Shown: positions 40,950 through 51,030 of the stretch, piece by piece
Numbering within the stretch: position 1 is the first letter of the stretch
Layout: each line of letters starts with the position of its first letter
Source: Glandiceps talaboti
Lineage: Eukaryota > Hemichordata > Enteropneusta > Spengelidae
Assembly (NCBI RefSeq): GCF_964340395.1
Contig: NC_135559.1
Span: 10,985,259 to 11,049,258, forward strand
Length of the DNA stretch: 64,000 nucleotides
Reading direction: 5' to 3'
Made by a program: the position numbers and the translations under genes
The notes under the pieces: model-generated
What the model saw: the letters and a program-made list of their open reading frames with translations, nothing else
The model's database searches: none
Told to the model about the DNA's origin: nothing

Positions 40950-41855
40950 CAGTGAGGGCTTGCCCGAACTTTGTGGTTCCGTCCTCGATAGTTTCGATTA
41001 AAAAGAAACACACACTGTTCTCTAAAACTAAACGGTCGCCAAGGAACAATGTTTTACAAGAATACTATAAAACGTACAGAAACATTTTAACACGTGTCAT
41101 GAGAGCTGCTAAGAGACGTCATTTCTATAATAAATTCACTTCTGTAGCGGGTAATTCTTCCAAAACCTGGAAAGTTATTAATGACATTTTAAATAGAAAT
41201 GTGAACAAGAATTCTACACCAAATAAGTTGCATTAGCCAGACAGGAATGAGATCGAAACAGACCCTACAAAAATAGCTAACACTTTTTGTGATTTTTTTT
41301 ACAAATATTGGTCCTAACTTAGCATCTAACATATCGTCCGATATCGATTTTGAACAGTTCGTAACAGGAAATTACAACAACTCTTTCTTTTTTAGACCAG
41401 TTGTTGCTGAAGATATTGCAGAAGAATTACTGTCCCTTGACACAAACAAAGCGTCTGGTTACGATCTCATCCATCCCTTGTTGGCCAAGCATGCAGCTAA
41501 TCACATTTCTAGTCCCCTTTCGCATAATATTAATATGTCACTTACCAAAGGAATGTTTCCCGAGGCACTTAAGTTTGCAAAAGTTACACCATTGTATAAG
41601 AAGGGGTCCCCTCTTAACGTTGGGAATTACAGACCTATTTCAGTACTACCCGTTTTCAGCAAAATTTTCGAAATTATCGTTAATAAGCAAATTGTTTCCT
41701 ATTTAGACAAATTCAACATCCTATCAGATATTCAGTATGGTTTTCGCAAACGCTACAGCACTAAATTGGCCCTTGTCGACATTGTCGCAGAATTAACTAA
41801 TACGATGGACAATGGAAATACAACCTTTGGAATATTTATCGATTTCAAGAAAGCT
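40950..41855 (+). pseudogene. Non-LTR retrotransposon (CR1/L2/Jockey-like), 5' part of RT
   Basis: Degenerate ORF2 fragment. From about 40996 it encodes the linker between endonuclease and RT, then the RT fingers and palm: TNKASGYDLIHP, VTPLYKKG..., NYRPISVLPVFSKIFE and QYGFRKRYST, ending in motif A as IFIDFKKA at 41855. It is broken by a stop at 41234-41236 and a frameshift in the T-run near 41290, and 5'-truncated (no endonuclease). The reading resumes at 48827 with FDINHE, the normal continuation of motif A. The two parts are therefore one element split by the BEL/Pao insertion at 41856-48826. Confidence 0.9.
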
Positions 41856-41929
41856 ATGATCAGAGACTGTAGAGTAGATAAGGTGCCGAAACCCGGGATC
41901 CTGGAAGCTGAGAAGTTCAAAGGTCACCT

Positions 41930-42180
41930 CGAAGAAGCTCTCCCAAGAAGACGCTGACTGATGCCAGCCTAGAAGAAACTCTCCCAGAAGACACTGACTG
42001 ATGCCAGCCTAGAAGAAACTCTCCCAGAAGACACTGACTGGTGCCAGCCTAGAAGAAACTCTCCCAGAAGACGCTGACTGATGCCAGCCTAGAAGAAGCT
42101 CTCCCAGAAGATACTGACTGGTGCGTGCAGCTGAGAAGAAGAAGAAGCTCTCCCAGAAGATACTCGCCTAGAAGACGCTG
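41930..42180 (+). repeat. 40-bp tandem repeats in retrotransposon leader (second copy 48389-48610)
   Basis: Unit gaaactctcccagaagacac tgactgatgccagcctagaa, five to six units with small changes, in the untranslated leader between primer-binding site and gag. The same number and order occur in the right-hand copy. Confidence 0.9.
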
Positions 42181-42282
42181 TGTAAAGAAAACTAGTAGAC
42201 AAGCTTTGCATAGACTGGTGAGTGAACTCCAAGAATCTTGGTGAGTACTGAATTTCTACAAACTCTACTCCCCGGGGACAAG

Positions 42283-45200
42283 ATGTCACTCTCATATATG
42301 AAGGGACTGAGAACCAGATACAGAAACTTACTTGGGAAGGAAACAGATAAAGCAGATGCCCTTCTGAAGCGATATGTGCCCGATGATGAATTAAAGGGGG
42401 CACTATGGAAAGTCAATGCAGTAACTATGAAAATAAAAGATTACTTAGAGAAATTTGAAGAAACAAATGAAAAATTGTCACTACTTATTGAAGATAAGGG
42501 ATCTGAAGAGGAAAAAAGGGGGTTTGAAGAAGAAGAAGAAACTAAAACTAGTGTAATGATAGCAGAAATAACAGAATGTTTGGGTGAATTGTCGGCATTT
42601 GAAAGACAGTTACAAGAAAGAAAGGAAGAATGCCAGCCAGGTATCACTAAACAATTGGAATCTATGTTTGAACTTCAAACTCAAATGCAGACACAAACTA
42701 AACTACTTCTTGAAGCTCAGCAACAAGCAAATTTGTCACCCCACCATACAAGTCAACATTCTCCCAGTAGTAATTCAGCAAACGTGAAACTTCCCAAACT
42801 CGAAATAACGTCATTTAATGGGGATATACTTAAATGGATTGAATTTTGGGACTCCTTTGCATCAGCTGTACATTACAATACTAGCCTTTCACCGATTGAT
42901 AAGTTCAACTACCTGAGAAGTAAACTCACCGGTGAAGCATTGAACTCATTGTCTGGATTAACTCTTTCGAATGAAAACTACGAGATAGCGGTCACTATTC
43001 TTAAAGAAAGATTTGGGGATGAACAAACAGTAATTAATACTCATTATACAAGCTTAATGGATCTATCTCCATCTCCGAACCAGTTGACTAGATTACGTTC
43101 CTTACATGATACACTAGAGAGACACTTGAGAAGTTTAGAAGCCCTTGGTCAAAACGTAAATCAGGAAATTTTCATTTCAATGATTACATCAAAACTACCC
43201 AAGGAAGTACTTTTACAGTTAGAGATGCAGAAAGGTGCAGATAGTAGGTGGACAGTAATAAAGTTAAGAAAACTGTTTGAGTTGTACATTACAGCCCGAG
43301 AATCCGCTGAACGCCAGTCAACTGCTGCAGCTACCCCTGGTACATATGAAAGAAAGTCAATGAATGTAACACATTATGGTACCAAACCGTACAGCAGACA
43401 TTTGAGAACTTCAACTGAAGCATTGGTAGTTGGTGCAGAACAAGAACCAAGGTATAAGCAAGCTCCTAAGAAGGTATGTCGATTCTGTAATAAAGCTCAC
43501 TGGAGCGATGAGTGTCAAGAATACCCCACGGTAGAAGATAGAAAGGAGAGAATAAAGGGAAGTTGTTATATTTGCCTGAAGAAAGGACATATGATCAGAG
43601 ACTGTAGAGTAGATAAAGCCTGTAGACATTGTCATCAAAGAAGAAATCATCATCGAAGTCTATGCCCATTAAGATTTTCAACAGGTAAAAGAGAATCATC
43701 TCGTCCCATAGCAGAACCGACTTTTGATGATGGCGAACCTAGACAAGAAAGGGCACTGATGGCAGCAGGAGAAGTGGTCTTGATGCAGACAGCAACGGCA
43801 AGTATCAGAAAACCAAATTCTCCACGAGACTCTAAGAACGTTAGATTATTGTTAGATACTGGTAGTCACAGATCTTATATCACAGAAACTTTGGCAAGAC
43901 AGTTAAATTTAAAGCCAGATAGAATTGAAGAAATACCCATAGTTACATTTGGTAGTGACAAGGCGAAGATAGTGAAGACCTCACTTACTAAACTACAACT
44001 TAAACTAAGAGATGGAACATTTCTAACTATGACTGTTAATATAGTACCCAAGATAACGGGAACAATACACAGAATGCCATTAAGTATTGAGACGTGTACA
44101 AACTGGGGTTTCCTTTGGAGAGGTATCCCTCTAGCCGATGATATACCTACAAAGGTTGAGACGTCAACTATAGAGCTACTGATAGGGAATGACTATTATC
44201 TAGATTTGATTCTTCCAGAGAAGATAAAGGTTCATGCTGGTCTACATCTCCTTGGATCAAGACTTGGTTGGCTATTGGCTGGTCGAACAAGTGGTGAAGT
44301 AAGCAACTCAAGTGAGCCTAGCATGCTGATTCTACCCATGGGCAACACGCTTGGGCCAGATTATAATACGATCATCACGAGTAAAGACAGATCACTACCA
44401 ACCAAACCAAACTTGGAAGACTTCTGGAATCTGGAGACGATTGGCATAAAAGACTCCTATCAAGACTACTTGGAAGATGATAAAGCTCTCCAGACATTTA
44501 ATCAGACAGTTACACAAAGGGAAAGAAGATACTATGTAAAATGGCCATGGAAGGACGAAGAGGTAGAATTACCAGAGAACTATAACTTGGCATATGGTCG
44601 TCTCAAGACACTACTCAGAAGGTTAGTCCAGAATCCAGATTTACTTAAGAAATACAATGGTATTATTGAAGAACAAGAATCACGAGGTATCATAGAGAGG
44701 GTCACAGAAGAAACAGAAGAGGGTAGTAGAAAACACTACATTCCACATCATCCAGTGGTAAATCCTACTAAGGCAACAACTAAAGTTAGAGTGGTGTATG
44801 ATGCTTCCGCTAAGACTAAGAGAAATCAGAAAAGTCTAAATGAATGTCTGTATCGTGGTCCAGTAATACTGCAGGACTTGTGTGGATTACTACTTAGATT
44901 TAGATTGCATCCTGTTGCATTTGCTGCTGATATTGAGAAAGCCTTCCTACAAGTGGGATTAGATATTGAAGAAAGAGATGTTACTAGATTTCTATGGTTG
45001 AAAGACCCAAATGATACTAATTTAATTGGAAATCTACAAGTATACAGGTTTTGCAGAGTACCGTTTGGAGTGATATCCAGTCCTTTCCTGCTTGGTGCTA
45101 CTATCACATATCATTTGAATCAAGTTGGAAGTCCTGTAGCTGAAAGGATCAGAAGAGACCTGTATGTAGACAACATTATAACTGGTACTAGTAGTGAGAA

Positions 45201-47925
45201 TAAAGCCAAAGAGTTCTACACCGAAGCTAAAGATATCTTCAAGGAAGCATCAATGAATCTACGGGAGTGGATCTCAAACTCAGACACATTCCTGAACTCT
45301 ATTCCAAATGGTGACCAGGCAAAGGGTGTAAAGGTCAAGGTTCTTGGTACTTCATGGGATACGAAGAAAGATACAATAATTATCAGTGGTATGGAACCAG
45401 AAACATTCTCCAACTGTTCAACAAAGAGAGAGGTACTGAAAGCTATTTCTTCAATATTCGACCCATTAGGTTTATACACCCCAGTTACTATCCAGGCCAA
45501 AATCTTCGTACAGAACTTATGGAGAGAAAACTTAGATTGGGATGAAGAACTCGACACAGAGAAGATATCACAGTGGCATAAGATAAGTAAAGAACTGAAA
45601 CTGCTACAAACTCATGAAATTCCACGTTTTGTAGGATTAAGTCAAACTGAGGAAGAAGTTACTTACAAACTTTACTGCTTCTGTGATGCATCGATTCATG
45701 CATATGCAACAGCTGTTTACTTGTGTATTGAAACGGAAACTTCATGTAAGGTTCAACTGATATTCTCAAAGTCTCGACTTAGTCCATTGAAGGGGATAAG
45801 CCTGCCAAGACTTGAATTACTGGGTGTTTTGATTGGAGTAAGAGTCATCCAATTTCTGCAAAAGGAACTTGAAATTCCGATATCACAGAAAGTAATATGG
45901 AGCGATTCCCAGTGTGTATTGTATTGGATCAATACAAGGAAACCACTGTCAGTATTTGTAGAGAATAGAGTACAAGAAATCAAGTCACACAGAAACATTA
46001 ACTTTCGATATGTAGCAACTAAAGATAACCCAGCTGATTTGGCAACCAGAGGGAAGACACTTAGAGAACTTAAAGACAGAGAAGAATGGTGGCAAGGTCC
46101 AGCATGGCTAACTACTCGACAAAAGATGTGGCCAACATGGAATACTACAGAAATTAATGGAGAAACTTTGGAAGCCGCTGAGACAGAAGTTAAAGGACCA
46201 AAGGTACTGTATGAAACTGGACTTGTGTCTGGGGAGGCACCTGCGGTTACGGAGAATACTTGTACACCATTTGATATCAATGTAAACAACTACTCGTCAC
46301 TTACAAAACTCATCAGAGTAACAGCGTGGGCTGTGAGATTCGTAAACTTGTTAAGAAGTAAAAGAAGAAATAGTTCACTCACACCTGAGGAGTTAAGAGA
46401 AGCAAAACTAATGTGGGAACTTCATATTCAGCAAAGAAACTTTCCTGAAGTAGTGCAAGCCCTGAAGAACAAGAAGAAGAAGAAGAATAACTTAATAATA
46501 CAACTTGGGTTACAGTTGGACGGAGATGGTGTCATCAGATGTCATGGAAGACTATCAAATGCAGAACTAACAGAAGGAGCAAGACAACCAAAACTACTGC
46601 CAAAGAAGAATCCATTCACCAACCTTGTAATTACCAGTCATCACAAGAAGATACTTCATTCTGGCATCTCTCAAACTCTGGCTCAGATTCGTCATGAATA
46701 CTGGATTCCACACGGACGCTCTGAGGTAAGAAGAATCCTTCAAAAGTGCATGGTTTGTAATAAAGCTGAAGGTGGACCATTTAAGATGCCAGCAATGCCT
46801 CCTTGGCCAAGAACTAGAGTTTCACAGTCAACACCATTTACTTACACGGGACTTGACTACCTTGGGCCAATGTATATCAAGGACAACACAGAAATATGTA
46901 AAGTGTGGATATGTCTGTTTACTTGTTTGGCAGTCAGAGCAATTCACATGGAAATAATTAGAGACTTGTCGACTGACCAATTCCTGTTATGTCTACGAAG
47001 ATTTATTGCAAGGTATGGAACACCAAAGGAGGTGACTTCAGACAATGCTCCTCAATTTAAATTGGCGAAGACTACTGCAGACAAACTATGGAGAGATGTG
47101 ACCGTTGATCCTGATGTCAAAAGTTATGTAGCTGACCAAGGTATCAAATGGAACTTCATAGTAGAACTAGCTCCATGGATGGGTGGTTTCTACGAACGAT
47201 TAGTTGGATTGGTGAAGAGACCTCTCCGAAAGTCAATTGGAAAGGTATGTTTAACCTATGATCAATTGCAGACTATACTGGTAGAAGTTACAGCAGTGGT
47301 AAATTCACGACCCCTGGTGTATATAGGAGATGATATAAACTCTGGAATTACTTTGACACCGTCACATTTTCTTACAATGAATCCAAGAATTGGTATTCCT
47401 GTAATCGACGATGATGGTGAAGACTATACTTATCATACAACTCCAAGTTCAACAGAGAAGTTACTTCAAATATGGAAAAGAGGACAGCGATATTTGAACC
47501 AGTTTTGGAAACTTTGGAAAGAAGATTATTTGTTAAGTTTGAGAGAAAGAACCAGAACTTTATTGACAGAACAAAGAATTCAAGCTCACACCAAAGCAAA
47601 TGTTGGCGATGTGGTACTTATCAAAGACAATTTACCACGTGGTGCTTGGAAATTGGGAAAAATCACATATCTTATCCCTAGCAGAGATGGTGAGGTGAGG
47701 GCAGCAAAAGTAAAGCTACCCTCTCAGAAGATTATCAATCGTCCACTGAAGTTGTTATATCCCATCGAGTGTCCTGATGTTCCTGAGCAGAAGACTACAA
47801 CACAAGATGATGATCTATTGCAGAAGAAAGATATATTATCTATACCAAGGCCAATGCGTCATGCTGCTATGGAAGCCAGGAAGAAGATGAAGCATTATAT
47901 TAACTTGGTGGATAATCCGGATTAA
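42283..47925 (+). CDS. BEL/Pao retrotransposon Gag-Pol polyprotein, intact frame
   Basis: Single 1880-aa frame that would supply all enzymes for the element's own copying. The first ATG (42283, A at -3) opens gag with coiled-coil-like Glu-rich sequence. The following positions count from 42238, where the open frame begins. Gag of the DUF1759 type is followed by three zinc knuckles from about 414, including CYICLKKGHMIRDC. Next come an aspartic protease (LLLDTGSHRSY, about 540), an A17/RT region (ADIEKAF about 897; YVDN about 976), RNase H (CFCDAS, about 1148; WSDSQCV) and an integrase HHCC then D-D-E (GLDYLGP about 1540, SDNAPQF about 1602, FYERLVG about 1653). The DUF5641-like C-terminal domain is last. 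No envelope gene. The RT box has Asn in place of the second Asp of YxDD. No stop or frameshift seen. Confidence 0.95.
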   Translation: MSLSYMKGLRTRYRNLLGKETDKADALLKRYVPDDELKGALWKVNAVTMKIKDYLEKFEETNEKLSLLIEDKGSEEEKRGFEEEEETKTSVMIAEITECLGELSAFERQLQERKEECQPGITKQLESMFELQTQMQTQTKLLLEAQQQANLSPHHTSQHSPSSNSANVKLPKLEITSFNGDILKWIEFWDSFASAVHYNTSLSPIDKFNYLRSKLTGEALNSLSGLTLSNENYEIAVTILKERFGDEQTVINTHYTSLMDLSPSPNQLTRLRSLHDTLERHLRSLEALGQNVNQEIFISMITSKLPKEVLLQLEMQKGADSRWTVIKLRKLFELYITARESAERQSTAAATPGTYERKSMNVTHYGTKPYSRHLRTSTEALVVGAEQEPRYKQAPKKVCRFCNKAHWSDECQEYPTVEDRKERIKGSCYICLKKGHMIRDCRVDKACRHCHQRRNHHRSLCPLRFSTGKRESSRPIAEPTFDDGEPRQERALMAAGEVVLMQTATASIRKPNSPRDSKNVRLLLDTGSHRSYITETLARQLNLKPDRIEEIPIVTFGSDKAKIVKTSLTKLQLKLRDGTFLTMTVNIVPKITGTIHRMPLSIETCTNWGFLWRGIPLADDIPTKVETSTIELLIGNDYYLDLILPEKIKVHAGLHLLGSRLGWLLAGRTSGEVSNSSEPSMLILPMGNTLGPDYNTIITSKDRSLPTKPNLEDFWNLETIGIKDSYQDYLEDDKALQTFNQTVTQRERRYYVKWPWKDEEVELPENYNLAYGRLKTLLRRLVQNPDLLKKYNGIIEEQESRGIIERVTEETEEGSRKHYIPHHPVVNPTKATTKVRVVYDASAKTKRNQKSLNECLYRGPVILQDLCGLLLRFRLHPVAFAADIEKAFLQVGLDIEERDVTRFLWLKDPNDTNLIGNLQVYRFCRVPFGVISSPFLLGATITYHLNQVGSPVAERIRRDLYVDNIITGTSSENKAKEFYTEAKDIFKEASMNLREWISNSDTFLNSIPNGDQAKGVKVKVLGTSWDTKKDTIIISGMEPETFSNCSTKREVLKAISSIFDPLGLYTPVTIQAKIFVQNLWRENLDWDEELDTEKISQWHKISKELKLLQTHEIPRFVGLSQTEEEVTYKLYCFCDASIHAYATAVYLCIETETSCKVQLIFSKSRLSPLKGISLPRLELLGVLIGVRVIQFLQKELEIPISQKVIWSDSQCVLYWINTRKPLSVFVENRVQEIKSHRNINFRYVATKDNPADLATRGKTLRELKDREEWWQGPAWLTTRQKMWPTWNTTEINGETLEAAETEVKGPKVLYETGLVSGEAPAVTENTCTPFDINVNNYSSLTKLIRVTAWAVRFVNLLRSKRRNSSLTPEELREAKLMWELHIQQRNFPEVVQALKNKKKKKNNLIIQLGLQLDGDGVIRCHGRLSNAELTEGARQPKLLPKKNPFTNLVITSHHKKILHSGISQTLAQIRHEYWIPHGRSEVRRILQKCMVCNKAEGGPFKMPAMPPWPRTRVSQSTPFTYTGLDYLGPMYIKDNTEICKVWICLFTCLAVRAIHMEIIRDLSTDQFLLCLRRFIARYGTPKEVTSDNAPQFKLAKTTADKLWRDVTVDPDVKSYVADQGIKWNFIVELAPWMGGFYERLVGLVKRPLRKSIGKVCLTYDQLQTILVEVTAVVNSRPLVYIGDDINSGITLTPSHFLTMNPRIGIPVIDDDGEDYTYHTTPSSTEKLLQIWKRGQRYLNQFWKLWKEDYLLSLRERTRTLLTEQRIQAHTKANVGDVVLIKDNLPRGAWKLGKITYLIPSRDGEVRAAKVKLPSQKIINRPLKLLYPIECPDVPEQKTTTQDDDLLQKKDILSIPRPMRHAAMEARKKMKHYINLVDNPD

Positions 47926-47944
47926 TTTCTACCCGTCTGGGGAG

Positions 47945-48335
47945 TGTCGCGATGAGCCAATTATGTTAATTCCTAAAGTATGCAAATCAAACTGATTATA
48001 TATTCAATTACTAAATTACAGCAAATTCATCGCGATCGATTGATTGATTTAGACACTTTCATATTATTTCATATTTGTTATATATTACTGTAACTCGGAA
48101 TAGACTATTATATATATTTTTGGATATTTGAACAGTATCAGCAAACAAAGACACTGAACTCCTAGTAACTGCACATACAGTTTGTGCACACCTTATATTT
48201 ATATGTTGAGATGTAACTTCAAGTAGCGTTTTTCCTTCCTTCATACGATTAAATACACACTTCAGTATAACCCCAGCGTTGCTGTGTAAAGGATGGTTCT
48301 AACTGTGGAGTGATGTCTGAATGTGCGTGACCACA
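47945..48335 (+). repeat. Single LTR of the BEL/Pao element
   Basis: Starts TGTCGCGATG just after a purine tract (ctggggag) and ends ...gaccaCA, followed by taa and the primer-binding-like ggtgccgaaacccggga. 391 bp; contains TATA-like stretches. Boundaries are inferred from TG...CA and flanking signals, because there is no second LTR to align. Confidence 0.65.
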
Positions 48336-48826
48336 TAAGGTGCCGAAACCCGGGATCCTGGAAGCTGAGAAGTTCAGAGGTCACCTCGAAGAAGCTCTCC
48401 CAGAAGACGCTGACTGATGCCAGCCTAGAAGAAACTCTCCCAGAAGACACTGACTGATGCCAGCCTAGAAGAAACTCTCCCAGAAGACACTGACTGATGC
48501 CAGCCTAGAAGAAACTCTCCCAGAAGACGCTGACTGATGCCAGCCAAGAAGAAGCTCTCCCAGAAGATACTGACTGGTGCAGCTGAGAAGAAGAAGCTCT
48601 TGAAGAAGATACTCGCCTAGAAAACGCTGTGTAAAGAAAACTAGTAGACAAGCTTTGAATAGACTGGTGAGTGAACTCCAAGAATCTTGGTGAGTACTGA
48701 ATTTCTACAAACTCTACTCCCCGGGGACAAGATGTCACTCTCATATATGAAGGGACTGAGAACCAGATACAGAAACTTACTTGGGAAGGAAACAGATAAA
48801 GCAGATGCCCTTCTGAAGCGATATGT

Positions 48827-50261
48827 TTTGACATAAATCACGAAATTTTATTACGTAAGTTACATATCTATGGGATTAGGGGTGAATCGCTAAACTGGTT
48901 TCGTAGCTACCTTTATAAACGTCATCAATCCGTAATTGTTGGCGGGAAATCTTCAAGTCCACAGCAAATCCAGTGTGGCGTGCCTCAGGGATCAATTCTC
49001 GGCCCGACCCTTTTTCTCATTTATATCAATGATATTTGCAACTCCACCAACTATTTCAATTTCAGACTTTTCGCCGATGATACAAATTTATTTCGACCAT
49101 TGTATTCCCCAAAACTTAACCTCAACACTATCAATGAAGAGTTCCAACATGTGATTAGATGGTGCATGGCTAACAAACTTACTATTAATGAAGGGAAAAC
49201 CAATTTCATGTTGATTAAAACGCCACAGAGAAATATAACTTTGGAAGGTAATCTTTATGTTGGCAGTACGACGAGCAAGTTTCATCTGCAAGTTACCTCG
49301 GTGTTTCTATTGATCCTTCTCTTTCTTGGAAATCTCACATAGAAAATATCATCAAAGTTGTTACAAAAAAGTAGGAATTATTTCACGTTTACGTCACTTT
49401 GTTCCCAGATCGACCCTTATCATGATTCATTTATTTTACCACACTTTACATATTGTTTAGAGATTTGGGGCAATACTTACCAAACTCTTCTCGACCCAAT
49501 ATTCCGACTACAAAAGAAATTTGTCCGCTTGATAACATTCACTGATTTCAACGCACACTCTGAACCCCTTTTTAACCAACTTAATGTTCTAAATATATTT
49601 CAACTTAGTAAATTTTCCTCCTGTATTTTCGTGTATGATCTTAGAAATAATCGTTATCCCCACAACATAGAAAAGTATTTTGACCGTCCCATTCATACAT
49701 ATCAAAACCGTTCAGCCTCCAGTGGTAACTTTCGTCCACCATCGATAAAATTGACCATCACCCAACACAATTTCAAATATGCAGCGACAAAGCACTGGAA
49801 CTCTTTACCAAGTCACCTAAAAATTAACATGTCCAGGCAACAGTTCAAAAATGAACTAAGAAATTATATTTTAAATTCTACACACCAACCTTAATTTATA
49901 CTCTTTGGCGGTTTTACAACATTTCTGGTTTTTGCTTTATTTCTTCTCGTATGTGTGTATGCGTATGTATGTATGTGCGTGCGTGTGTGTGTATGAGTGT
50001 GCGTGAATGCGTGCTGTGTTTATTTTTGACTTAATTTTCTTCATTGCGTCCATTTATGAATTTGAATTAATCTAAAATTGAATGTACGGGCCATGGACAC
50101 GACTAGTTCTGCTGAACTATTTTCATGGTCCCCATTAGATAACACATGTATATTTCCTTTTGTCCAATTTGTTTGAAAGTGTAATGTATTATTTATTTAT
50201 TTATTTATTGTTTGTTTTTTTGTTATCTGATGAAATAAATTTCAATTCAATTCAATTCAAT
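48827..50261 (+). pseudogene. Non-LTR retrotransposon, 3' part of RT and tail
   Basis: Continues the element at 40950-41855. FDINHEILL completes motif A, then GVPQGSILGP (motif B), FADDTNLF (motif C) and, after frameshifts near 49290-49360, the C-terminal domain to 49894 (YAATKHWNSLPSHLK). The 3' UTR contains GT/GTAT repeats (about 49950-50010). The end at about 50261 is gaaataaatttcaattcaat tcaattcaa, a short tandem tail typical of CR1/L2-like elements rather than poly(A). Confidence 0.88.
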
Positions 50262-51030
50262 AGTGATGCTCGGTCGTGTGTCGTATTGTATCGGAATAAC
50301 ATCCGAGGTAAAGCAGCTAGACTATGTAACTAGTGGACGTACAAGATAAGACATGTCATAAGTCATGTATCCAGTGTATGGGTTACAGTCGTGTACCCAC
50401 TTGTATGAGTTTGATCCCACAATTCAAGATTGACTAGCCTGTCATTACTGGGTATATAGGTTTCCATGTACAACGAGGCTCGATCTGTAATAAAAATAGT
50501 GGATGTGGAAACTGAAACAATATAAAACTGTTCTTCCAAGCTGTAATGGCTGTACATCTGATGGGAAGAAACCAGTAACACAGAGACTATATGGAAAACA
50601 ACGGAAATTATAACTACCTGAAGTAGACACTCGCATATGAAAAAAATACATATTAAAAAACTAAACTAAAATCTACCTACCCCACCTACTCTAAAATTGA
50701 GCGTAATCGGAACCACACAATTTTTTTTGTTAGGCCTTACAGTCATGTAGCGAATGCGTGAGTTATGATCCGAACGTATAAGTTTGATCCCGTACTGCCA
50801 TTTCACATTTCCCCGTTCTAAAATTAGAAAGAAGACGCTCATCTGTCGCAGTGATTTGAAAGATGACAGCGCCACATCAATTTTGTACTTTTGTGGCAGC
50901 TAAAAATATGATAGGGGGCGTTTCAACATGACGCGACAATTAAACTTTCATTGATATCCTATGTGTCATTAATAATGTGCCATGTGGTCCCGTAGTAAGA
51001 GGAGTGACATAAGCGTACTTTGTATGCAAC
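50262..51030. other. Intergenic DNA upstream of the sulfotransferase gene
   Basis: Holds a vestige of the 26-bp minisatellite (50360-50410) and a truncated MITE family 3 copy (50497-50740). Sequence just before the ATG at 51031 has no clear TATA box. Confidence 0.5.
50497..50740 (-). mobile_element. MITE family 3, truncated copy
   Basis: Reverse orientation. It keeps the end attgagcgtaatcggaacca ... gttaggcct but has lost the other end. Aligns with 53721-53964. Confidence 0.65.

Larger units (their letters stand above)
41856..48826 (+). mobile_element. BEL/Pao LTR retrotransposon insert with a single internal LTR
   Basis: Order of parts: a 26-bp piece (41856-41881) identical to gag positions 43591-43616; the primer-binding-like ggtgccgaaacccggga (41882 on); a leader with 40-bp repeats; the intact gag-pol frame (42283-47925); one LTR (47945-48335); and then a second primer-binding site, leader and the first part of gag (to 48826). 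There is no 5' LTR at the left end. The host reads aaagct|tttgac with no target duplication; each junction shares only a T with retroelement sequence. The leader copies (41882-42377 and 48339-48826) are nearly identical, so the event is recent. Confidence 0.85.

Noticed and set aside
42238-42282. Start of the BEL/Pao frame at 42238
   Set aside because: The codon there is TTG; the first ATG, with A at -3, is 42283.
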